Shown here: positions 55,543-64,000 of the stretch, piece after piece
Layout: every line of letters begins with the position of its first letter
Numbering within the stretch: the first letter of the stretch is position 1
NCBI GenBank assembly: GCA_949361645.1
Contig: OX442427.1
Coordinates: 5,212,016-5,276,015 of the forward strand
Direction: 5' to 3'
DNA: 64,000 nucleotides
Origin: Spongilla lacustris
Taxonomy: Eukaryota > Porifera > Demospongiae > Spongillida > Spongillidae
The notes under the pieces: generated by a model
The model's database searches: none
Seen by the model: only the letters and a program-made list of their open reading frames with translations
What the model was told of the DNA's origin: nothing
Position numbers and translations under genes: made by a program

Positions 55543-57150
55543 GTACAATGCTTGTCACAAAGAGAGTAGAAAACCAAAATTTCTAAAATATCTCTACAAT
55601 AGAACATGTTATACTGATGCAAATTACATTTTTAGAATCAGTATGTATTTCTGCATCAATCATATGACAACAACATTATCACGTGACTTGCTTGTGTTTT
55701 TAGAAGACAATAAACAACCTACATGTAGTTTCCGCTAAGTGTCTGTTTTTCTGTCTGGAGGCCAAACCAATTACAGTTTAGGCTTCAATTTTTTTTTATT
55801 TTACAAATACACCACCTAGATATCTCTGATAGCAATTTGAGGGACACGCCCCCAGCAGTTATGGAGATCGGTTACTGATCATTGTATTTCAGAGGTCTGC
55901 TGGGACTAAGGGCTATACGGCTGCAAAAATTCGAGTTAAGCTCCAATTTTTAGAAGTCATATTGCAAAATGCCTGCAGTTTTTATATGCCAATTTGTATG
56001 CTTTGATTCCATCGCTATGGGTAATTAAATTGATACTAAAGTTCAAAAATTCTTATCGTACGGGGATTCTGTTCAATTTTCCGTATACGCATTGCAACTC
56101 TCGTCCACTCTGACGTCAAAACAGTGACGTTATTTTGGTGATGTCGAACGGTTGCTGCAGTAGCGGGTGTGTTTGTACTCCTGAATTGGGTCCATCTACG
56201 TCTGGTACTGGTTCTTTTCAGAACCTCACAGGCCTATCTGAAGGTACCAATGTTAGAAAGCGTAAAAGACCCGTGGTTCAACGGCCCATTATTGCGCACA
56301 GTGCTCCAGCAAAAAGTGCTATATCAGGCTTTGTTACTCCTCTAAAGCGGGTGAATCAGGCTTAGACATGTGCAGCGAAGACACTGTATATACTCAAAGT
56401 ATTTTCTAACTTGTAGAGACTATGAAAACGCGTACCCTCTGGGGCCAGGCTAATTAATTAAGGAAAACGTATCGAAGAGCAAGTAAAAGTCACATAGACA
56501 TGTTTTTGAAGCATAAAGCAGTTTAGGGATACGTAAACGTACATGTACATGTATATAATAAGATGACTTGCTCGTCGGTAGTGACGTATCCTAATAATTA
56601 AAATCATTGTCATTTGTCCGTACGATAAAAAGAAAAACAACTTTGGCGAATGTTTTATAATGACAGCATATAAATATAGTAAAATAAGAATTGGCGTATA
56701 AAAACTGCAGGCATTTTGCATTATGGTTCCTAAAGATTGGAGCTTAGGTCGAATTTTGCAGCCGTACATGTATAGCCCTTAGCCCCAACAGGCCTCCAAA
56801 ATACAATGATCAGTAACCGGTCTCCATAAACACGGGGGACGTGTCCCTCAAATTGCTATCAGAGATGGACACCTAGGTGGTGTATTTGTAAAAAAAAATT
56901 TGAAGCCTTAACTGTAATTGGTTTGGCCTCCAGACAGAAAAACAGACACTTAGAGACTAGGTTGTTTATTGTCTTCTAAAAGCACAAACAAGTCACGTGA
57001 TAATGTTGTTGTCATATGAAGTGATGCAGAAAATACATGCTGATTCTAAAATGTCATTTGCATCAGTATAGCATGTTCTATTGTGGAGATTTTTTTAGAA
57101 AAACTGAAAATTTTGGTTTTTTACTCTCTTGTGACTGACAAGCACTGTAC
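55543..57150. mobile_element. 1.6-kb element with long inverted arms between the tyrosinase genes
   Basis: The arms at about 55543-56005 and 56690-57150 are inverted copies: GTACAATGCTTGTCA pairs with TGACAAGCACTGTAC. TAGAACATG, TAGAATCA, TCACGTGA, AAACAACCTA, GTCTGTTTTTCTGTCTGGAG, TTGCTATCAGAGAT-type, AATACAATGATCAGTAACC-type and TGCCTGCAGTTTTTATA words also pair. The middle 700 bases are unique and hold a 76-codon frame at 56135-56365. The arms have diverged appreciably, so the element is not recent. No target duplication is obvious. It might be a non-autonomous DNA transposon; the inverted tyrosinase genes lie outside it and are not part of its arms. Confidence 0.75.
56135..56365 (+). CDS. 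Small hypothetical protein inside the foldback element
   Basis: A 76-codon frame from GTG, with the first ATG at 56141 (MSNGCCSSGCVCTPELGPST). It ends in a basic segment (NVRKRKRPVVQRP) and FVTPLKRVNQA, which resembles a nuclear-localisation signal. It is the only unpaired open frame in the middle of the element at 55543-57150, and GGTACCAATGTTAGAAAGCG has no splice signal that would obviously extend it. It could be the N terminus of a lost transposase or chance. No family is recognised. Confidence 0.3.
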   Translation: MVMSNGCCSSGCVCTPELGPSTSGTGSFQNLTGLSEGTNVRKRKRPVVQRPIIAHSAPAKSAISGFVTPLKRVNQA

Positions 57151-57535
57151 GTCAAAAGCGTGTTCTAATTAGCAACCTGAGCATGCATGAATGGCTGAGT
57201 TAGTTGTGGAGAGAAATGATTCCATTGTAATCAACACCATTGCCATAAAATCCTATATTTAGCCTGCAACGTTCTTGTATAGTTTGTTTTTATCTATATA
57301 CGTCTGACTTAGACACCTAGATCTATACCTTGCATTCCTTCCTTTACGATCCATTAATAAAAGCGATCGCAATGTATAATATAAATAACGTTTCACATGC
57401 GACTTTTCAAGTTATGATGTTTGCAATCATGTTAGTTTACACGTGGCGTGATCGTGACTTATTTTCATATTAGTCGAATATTAGTACCATGCAGGGGTAT
57501 CTATGACTCTGACATCGTTCATATTCCAATTCAGT

Positions 57536-58862
57536 TCAAGTGCGACTGAATTTGCCACGCATACGGAGTGGGCATGTAGACGCTTGTGCACACACTTTCA
57601 CACAACCAGGTTGTTTAAGCAAGTTGTACACTTGACTAGGAGATGTGTGATTTGATATGGGCATGATGGCAGTATTCTGCGAGAAAGCTTCGTGTTCGAG
57701 ATACTCACGACCCTTCTTTTGCCAATCAGACCACAGATGGTCGATAAAGCCATGGTGAAGGAAGAAAACAGGATCATTGGCAGCCATATCTGAGCACATC
57801 GTTCCTGAAATGTCATCTCCCCCGATACTGCAATGAACTATATCATGCAAGTCTTCTTCTAATGTGTTATGCCACCTTTCATATTCATCGGCGCCAATTT
57901 CTTGGATCTCACACACTTGTTGGATGCTTGGGAGGTCTTTATCAGAGAAGAGCCTTGTTATGGCCTTAATACCTGGAGGTTTCCATCTTAAATTACCGAA
58001 AGGTCCCGAAATATGGAAACCCTGGCTAGAATTGCCATCTCCGCCAAACCCGCATTTACTATCCCAGACAACCGAGTCTTTCCACCTGTCCGCTTCAGCA
58101 CTCCAGTCCCAGTATGGAATCGTAACACTGCAATTAATCCTTCTTAAAAGGTTTTCCACTTGTAGAAGGAACCATCGGTGAAAAGGGAAAAAGAAAGTCT
58201 TGGGACCTCCATGCAGACCTCTGTGGAAATACACCCCATGAAGGTTAATCAGATTATGGTAGCAATTTTTGTATGGCTGCTGGGTACTTGCGATGATTAA
58301 AGTGTCGATAAACAGACACCTCTGTGCTTGTGTGAGAGAGTGCCACTCCTTTCTTTCTCGGCAACAGTTCACTAGGACTCCATTCATGCAACTGCAACGG
58401 CGACCGCAGCTGTCGTAGCGCTTTCCTGATCCAGAGCATGATTCGGCTGGAAGAAAATGCCGCTGTAACACATACATGTACATGTATAGGTCTGTCGCAT
58501 GCAGCATGTTTACCGTTATCCCGTTCGCATTCATTTGTAATGCCACAATACTCTAAGGTAATGTTTTCGGCGGCACTATTTTGCAATCCATCAGAAGTTG
58601 ATGCAACCAAAAAGGGTTTTTTACTCCGAACACGTTCGAAGGGTCTGTTGCGTGCTTTTCGAATTATACAGTGGTCTTGATGTAGCGGTGGCAAGTCCTT
58701 AGACACAACAGCGTGGTGGGTACAGTCATTCACGGTGCGACCTGTCAAAAAGGACGAATGCATGTGTCTAAAATACCAAAGACCCTGGCAAAATCGCTTA
58801 CCATCTGTCGCAAAGGTCAAGATATTCAAAATGAGTAGCGCTTTGTATTGAGCTGTACCCAT
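57536..58862 (-). CDS. Secreted tyrosinase-like type-3 copper protein, copy B
   Basis: Mirror image of copy A with the same exon lengths (61, 228, 911): 58862-58802, 58741-58514, 58446-57536; 399 residues. Signal peptide, Cys-rich segment, CuA region and FFLHHGFIDHLW are unchanged. About 17 residues differ. Eight of these fall in the short stretch between ERWHN and IGG: copy A reads KTEKNLHNTFHCR and copy B reads TLEEDLHDIVHCS, which includes the first two CuB histidines (kept in both). Others are in KxPFLxx of exon 2 and near the C terminus (CPHRMRGKFNRT versus CPLRMRGKFSRT). The introns are also similar. A recent inverted duplication is clear; whether both are expressed cannot be seen. Confidence 0.92.
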
Positions 58863-59510
58863 AGCTTTTTTTTTTTTTTTAAGATAAGAAGGAAGTATAT
58901 GTTTAGAGGCGGTACTATTCTAAGAAAGAAATCACAATGTCGGTGACGCATGCGCAGTTACAAAATTGTGTAGCACTGCCGGTACATTGACGCATGCACT
59001 ATATTAAAGAATCATTGCGTATTATGCATGCATACGACCACTGATGGTTCAATAAGTTGCGACCAAGTTAGACCTGATGAAATCCGTACAGATTACAATG
59101 TCCAATGCAAAACAGACACATGAAAACATATGTAATACATGCATGCATGCAGATCCATGAATTAGATTCACTTAGCACCGCATCCATAATAAACGCGGAG
59201 AAATTTAGTCCATTTTGGGGCAAACTGAGTAATTATTAATTCCCTCTTGAGTACGAGTGGAGATTTCACTACATGTACCATTATGAGGCGTACTCCCGTA
59301 TCTCAAATAGACATACCATTGGATCAAAACGTCATATATTGCATAGTTAGCTTTATCACGTAAGAGGTACAGATTTTTCTAAAGAACATAATTCCTTCTA
59401 GAGCGTTATGTAAATAGTGCATGAAACGTCGTTTAAAATTGAGGCTCTAAGTTAAGTAGTAATCAACTCTCAAGGTATAATGAAATGAGAAGACGCATTA
59501 CCGCAAGTGG
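58863..59510. other. 5' flank of tyrosinase copy B and adjacent spacer
   Basis: Next to the start codon is a T15 run (58866-58880 on the plus strand) absent from copy A, then CTTAAGATAAGAAGGAAG shared with copy A. The NRF1-like palindrome GACGCATGCGCAG lies at 58945-58957. Beyond about 58965 similarity to copy A's flank ends. CATGCATGCATGCA at 59139-59152 is simple sequence. Confidence 0.5.
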
Positions 59511-59858
59511 ATACTAGACCTTCTGCAACTCGCTTCCTATACGCCATCTGTTATTACGTTATGAATAATGTTTAACATTCGATCATTGCCCAGCGGATGC
59601 ATGAGAGCGAACGTCAGTCTGAGAACGTCGTCGGAAAGAAGGTGGGACTGCACCACACACGATGTATATTAATAGCATGTATGATGCTATATATAATACA
59701 TAATAAGGGCTATTAATATACATGTATATCACGTGTGATGAAGTTCCACTTCCTTTCCGACGACGCTCGCAGACGTTCGCTCTCGTCCGCTGCGTTATGA
59801 TATACAGTACATGTAATGTTTATTCCGAACGTATAATGACAGATGCAGAAGGTCTATT
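59511..59858. mobile_element. Foldback element of about 347 bp
   Basis: TAGACCTTCTGCA on the left and TGCAGAAGGTCTA on the right form the ends. Pairing resumes with CCATCTGTTATTACGTT/AACGTATAATGACAG-type words and is strongest for CGAACGTC...GACGTTCG, GTCGTCGGAAAG/CTTTCCGACGAC and ATTAATA around a centre at about 59690. No coding capacity. Target duplication unclear. Confidence 0.8.
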
Positions 59859-60368
59859 ATAGCGTGGGCAGACTTCAAGAATCTTTCTTCCTGTCATACT
59901 TAAATAACAGGCAAAGACTCTATCCAGGCATGTACAGACTGGATTTGAACTTGCAAAACTTAATTGCCTCCGCTGGCAGTTTGGATGGACGGACCACGTC
60001 CCCTGCCTAGATAATGTCTTGTACCTTACTGCTGAAAATGAAGCTTTGGCTTGTTTGAAAAAGGAACTTATGCATTCTCCTATAGCTGTGTAACCAATTT
60101 TTAATGCAATTTTGATTCAGTATTACTCAAGGTGGTGGGAAACATGACCCCGAAAAAAAGTCAGTGTACCCGAGGACATTTACCACTTTACCGGTTTGAC
60201 TTTTTCATGCAACAAGGAGTCATTTATAAAACCCCAAAAATTACTCTTTACAAATGGGTGAGCTTTCTGATGATATTTTTTTCATATGAAAAAAACGATA
60301 GGAGGAAATATTCAATATCCACAAAAGCCCCAAATTTTCAGTCTCGCGTTTCTCGTGGATGCGGTGTT
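59859..60368. other. Short intergenic stretch
   Basis: The 87-codon plus-strand frame at 60132-60395 (reading KKSQCTRGHLPLYRFDFFMQ) has no recognisable domain and runs into the end of the hAT-like element. GCGGTGTT at 60361-60368 is the left target duplication of that element. Confidence 0.4.
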
Positions 60369-61204
60369 TATGGTCAACTATCGGTAAGGTTTTGAGCTTA
60401 TCGGTAATTATCAGTAAGTAAACATCTATTATCGAATGTTTACTGAAATTACTCTACGCCTATCGATAAAAAACTTACCGATAAGCTTTCTTACTGAACG
60501 GTAATGATTGCCGCTAAGGTAATAGGCGTGTCCACAGGGCATCTGTTGGCATCTTAGTATCATTTTTTCATCCGTGGATCCAGTAGGTTGTGGCCTTCCT
60601 TTAGTTGGGCGTGGCCCTCCCTTCGTGTATTGGCGGAAATACAATACGCAAAGGGAGGGCCACGCCCAACTAGCCTTCCTTATTAGTTCCTTGCATGCTT
60701 TCCTTCATAGCCTGCAAGGTTTTTGATATAGGTTTCCAAGTGTTGTGTGCGGACTATTAATGGTCCTTGGTCCAACTTACCCATTTAATTTCGTACTTTG
60801 GTTGGCCTTCGATGGCCAATAATCTCCTTCGGAATAACCTGATATTTTGCAAGGAAGCTGCAATGGCAACTTGATCATATGGACCCTAGGTTTTTGTGAT
60901 GACGAAGCGTTTTAGCCTATGATGTTTCTTATCTAGTAGCTTTATTTTTATACATGTAAGTTAAAAACGTCAAGTTGCTGTAATTGTTTATTGTACTGAC
61001 ACCAGTACCAGCGGACCTTATATTGATTTATATCGGTTACGTGTGTCCGCAAACGCACAGTTCATTGCCGTCACACTTCTATTCAAACATGTACTCATGA
61101 TCTCTTACTGAAAGGTAATGATGAGAAAAGTGTCTTACCGGTTGCTTAACGGTATCGGATAACCGGTAAGCGGTAAGGACAAAACTTATCGATAGTTGAC
61201 CCTA
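60369..61204. mobile_element. hAT-like miniature element, copy 2 (inverted relative to 3889-5339)
   Basis: The ends are TATGGTCAACTATCGGTAAG and CTTATCGATAGTTGACCCTA, flanked by a perfect 8-bp duplication, GCGGTGTT (60361-60368 and 61205-61212). The body aligns in inverse orientation with copy 1 (AACCTGATATTTTGCAAGGA, GATCATATGGACCCTAGGTT, GACTATTAATGGTCCTTGGT). It keeps the empty site for the foldback of copy 1 and carries its own insertion at 60602-60672. About 150 bases near 60990-61150 have no counterpart in copy 1. Confidence 0.92.
60602..60672. mobile_element. 71-bp palindromic element with 9-bp target duplication
   Basis: TAGTTGGGCGTGGCCCTCCC leads to a TTCGTGTATTGG...CAATACG centre and then AAAGGGAGGGCCACGCCCAA CTA. 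GCCTTCCTT flanks it on both sides (60593-60601 and 60673-60681). The other hAT-like copy has a single uninterrupted GGCCTTCCTTATTAG at about 4240-4255 (inverse), which proves the insertion. Same end family as 15155-15324 and 15954-16005; 9 bp points to Mutator-like. Confidence 0.92.
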
Positions 61205-61212
61205 GCGGTGTT

Positions 61213-62549
61213 AAATAAGGTCATTTAGGAATTTCAGACGGCATTGTTAAAAGTATCACACAAAGTATATGTCCATTGTAGAGTAGTACCGGGGCTGTGT
61301 CATTATCTAAATACCAAAGATGTTCAAAGTACAGACCGATATATCTCACAAGACGTTTTATATTATAGTTTTCTGACCTCATTTCACAAATTACAACACA
61401 CAATCATGTAAATTTTTTCAATACTTTTCCTAAAACTATCCTAGCTCTTTCTTTTGATTCTTAAGTTTTTGTCGTTGCACCGGGCACAAATACTATCTTA
61501 GCCTGCTTAATTCTTTTTAGTGCAGTCAGATCTAAGCTTTATTGCCAGGAAGTGCTAGATTGGCTAGTGTGCAGAGCATGAACTGCTGATGAAAAAGATG
61601 GATTTGCACAATTCAAAATGCAGATTTAGATAAAATCAAATAAAACATCATCTCTCCCCAATTTCTGTACAGACAGAGGTGCTTCTTCACATTCCTGATA
61701 GTTTGAAGTAGATGATGATTAGTAGAAATGCATAATGCATTTATGTAGACATTTTTCCGGCTGATGGTAGTTTTGAAAGTATGTTGACTGTTTCCATTGG
61801 TTTGGTGTTTGTTAGGTTGGAGTTAATGACAACATTAAACCATTTATCAGTTATTTCAGGAGCTAGAAGGTTACACCATACTCACTCAAATCATTTTTAC
61901 ACACATTTAAAAAATTGAGATAAATAACCATCTTAATTGTATAATGAGCAGTTTGTTTTCATCCAAGGTCGTGCACTTATGGATCATATATCCAAGCACG
62001 TGCTATACATACCGGTACACGTAAGAAGTAATTAAACATGGATACATTGCTTGAAAAGAACAGTGCGTGGGCAACATCTAATTACAAGGATCAATACAAC
62101 AACAGAAATATATGATTTGTTAAGTCTTTGAGGGAATTTTATTTAAAATTTAGTTTCTCGGAGAATAGGGTGTGCAATACATAGAGTAGTCACAAGCATT
62201 TTATTGCAAGGAATGGCTCTTTGCTTATTCTTTGTATATAGAGAATCAGTCCAAGTTAACCTACTAGGTACAAATATTAATATTATGTTTATAATAGCAT
62301 TTTTGATGCTTTTTTCTCGCAGACCAACACTAAACGCCGCCTGGGAAGTTAAAACAACCTTTGGGCATCATCCAAACCTCCTCATGCATGTAACATTATG
62401 ATTAAATACCTCATGTAAATAAAATTTATATTCTGTGACAGTTGCTCAGTCCACAATCAGAGCGAAGATTCACTTGCGCAATTACACTATCAATTCAGTG
62501 AATGCGTCCAATAAAAATAGATCATGACGTAGTTTTTCATTCTTCTACA
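61213..62549. other. Intergenic sequence, nothing recognised
   Basis: AT-rich. No frame beyond 65 codons, no inverted repeat and no recognised domain. The hydrophobic stretch in the frame at 62204 is AT-driven. Confidence 0.45.
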
Positions 62550-62720
62550 CAATTATATTCATTCGTATTACGGGTAACGCTTTCTTTCACGACGCCTGGG
62601 TTTAAAACTGCCGGTGGAGATGTTGCATGGGCTTATGCTCGGTTTACTGGGAAATGTTGTATGTTGTGTGTGTGCTCGGTTTACTGTGGAAATGTTGTAT
62701 GGGCTTATGGTTTTTGGTAA
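62550..62720 (+). repeat. Second locus of the GGTTTACTGTGGAAATGTTG minisatellite repeat
   Basis: ACAATTATATTCATTCGTAT and GCCTGGGTTTAAAAC are followed by two to three units with CTCGGTTTACTG(T)GGAAATG, TTGTATGGGCTTATG and finally GGTTTTTGGTAAGT. The same order and orientation occur at about 9815-10180, where more units are present. Confidence 0.7.
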
Positions 62721-63444
62721 GTCACGAAATTAAAGCGAACTTATTTTCAATACCGTATAAATCCAAAACCAACTCGCTGCCGTTTTCCGAAGTAAAACGA
62801 CGCGTGGAAAGCATGCATGCAGGGTGAAAGAGAAATGCAGGTTGTGTGGACAGTTTGTTTTCGCATGCAGAGTGAAGTGATATGGAAGATAATGTAAATA
62901 GTACAAGCTGCTATCGTATGTTGTCATGCTCTTAACGTTGCCATTGTGTGTTGTATTGTGTATTCAGGCAGTGATGTTTTGGTCCTTCTATGTTGTCTGT
63001 GTGTGCATTTAAAAAAAAGCTTGCAAGCGACACTGCACAAAGATTGAATTCGTGTCATGAGAAGGCGTGCATGCATGGGTATATAAGGAGTGAGTTGTTT
63101 CAAAACTGCTCATAATGTTACAATAGGATTTGAAGGTGGAAAGTGCATGAAAAATAAATTTTGAAGTAGCTGGAAAACAGACCCGAGATGAGCAGGATGG
63201 AATTATACAATTTTGTATGAAACTATTTCATACAGATTATTGAAGGCACATGTAGTGACTGAGCGTTTAGAAGAAAGAAAAAAAGGCTGCGATGGCAAGG
63301 CAGCTGGATTATATAAAGTTCCAGTAAAGCACCATTACTGCAATATTCACCAATCCAGAAGTAATTAGCGGAATACACTTCCAACTTTAACAATCTAAAC
63401 GCCTTTTACCAAGGTCATTTCATTATAAGTCCAAATGTACCAAA
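62721..63444. other. Intergenic sequence, nothing recognised
   Basis: No domain-bearing frame, element ends or RNA gene were seen. GTGTGTGTGC and ATGCATGCATGG words are scattered. Confidence 0.4.
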
Positions 63445-63581
63445 AGTTACTGCAACCTACTCGAACTAAGAAAATTCATAAACTGTCATGCAGGGCGCGC
63501 TGCATCCCCGTCGTCCTGACTTTCTTCGAGTAGGTTGCAGTAACAATTTATGGTCATCATTTACTGATGACCATAAATTGA
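63445..63581. repeat. Two nested hairpins
   Basis: GTTACTGCAACCTACTCGAA pairs perfectly with TTCGAGTAGGTTGCAGTAAC across about 60 bases. It is followed at once by CAATTTATGGTCATCA...TGATGACCATAAATTG with a TTTAC loop. The first looks like a miniature-element pair of ends; the second is a free-standing hairpin. Confidence 0.85.
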
Positions 63582-64000
63582 ATAGTGTTCCGAGAATGGA
63601 AATGTAATGGTGTCACCAACATTGGGAATGTAATGATGTCACCGACATTGTAGCTGCATGATAAGGGAATATTGTTCCCAATACAAGATTGCGTAGGAGC
63701 TATACAAGATAGTATGATACGAATACTGTATTATGACACAAATATATATTGCGCTCTCTCTTAAAATGCTTCCCTATGCAATATTACAGTAAAGAAAACA
63801 CTGTTCCACATTCTCAATATTGGGATTATTGAATGGCTTCAATTAAAGAATGGACTAGCTTATTTCACATAAAATTTGACGTTTTGGAAACGCCTTTTTC
63901 AATACAAAATACAATAGTGATTATACATTTAATACCCATTAAATTGCCCAGCATACACAAGCATATTTACTAAGTGTGCATAAATGTATCAGTAAATGTA
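63582..64000. other. Intergenic end of window
   Basis: A GGAATGTAATG(G/A)TGTCACC(A/G)ACATTG unit is doubled at 63597-63653. Otherwise AT-rich with no recognised feature. Confidence 0.4.

Overview
This is eukaryotic, almost certainly metazoan, DNA. It has spliced genes with GT/AG borders and some very short introns (54-71 bp), animal domain architectures (GABA-B-type class C receptor, B-box/filamin/NHL protein, Reeler domain, tyrosinase, ankyrin), long dinucleotide microsatellites and many short inverted-repeat transposons. The protein mix and the abundance of ATGTACATGTA-type palindromes suggest a sponge or another early-branching marine invertebrate. This is an inference from recollection of such genomes, not a database result. 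A 200-base assembly gap lies at 14955-15154.

Layout. 0-8 kb: pyrimidine-rich minisatellites, a stray exon of a GABA-B-like receptor, a broken intron-containing integrase gene (minus strand), and a hAT-like miniature element with a second foldback element nested in it. 8.4-15 kb: a retroelement fragment, then a well-preserved multi-exon GABA-B-like receptor on the minus strand whose 5' end runs towards the gap. 15-17.5 kb: dense GC-rich hairpins, poly-G tracts and miniature elements. 17.9-25 kb: two intact intronless genes on the plus strand (a two-TM protein resembling the APD1-4 extracellular region and ending in a PPPY motif; a RING-less B-box/filamin/NHL protein), with a decayed mobile-type gene between them. 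24.7-30.3 kb: a patchwork of segmental duplications that copies the 3' end of the NHL gene and carries strongly expanded GT/CA arrays. 31-33.5 kb: ankyrin-repeat exons that look tandemly duplicated. 35-37 kb: a 572-bp foldback element lying 53 bp upstream of an intact NMN-adenylyltransferase-like gene. 38-46 kb: retroelement fragments, an 811-bp foldback with a perfect 9-bp target duplication, and a 1.2-kb pure polypurine tract. 47-50 kb: part of a secreted Reeler-domain gene (minus). 52.7-58.9 kb: two near-identical three-exon tyrosinase genes in convergent (tail-to-tail) orientation, with a separate large foldback element between them. 59-64 kb: more foldbacks, including a second copy of the hAT-like element from 3.9 kb in inverted orientation.

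The genes do not form a pathway. What the window shows best is how it was built. Element insertions can be dated relative to one another because paralogous copies preserve the empty sites, duplications can be followed through genes, and several gene ends or promoters abut miniature inverted-repeat elements. The most interesting biology is the tyrosinase pair (divergence concentrated at the CuB site), the APD-like protein with a PPxY tail in place of a RING domain, and the integrase gene with spliceosomal introns.
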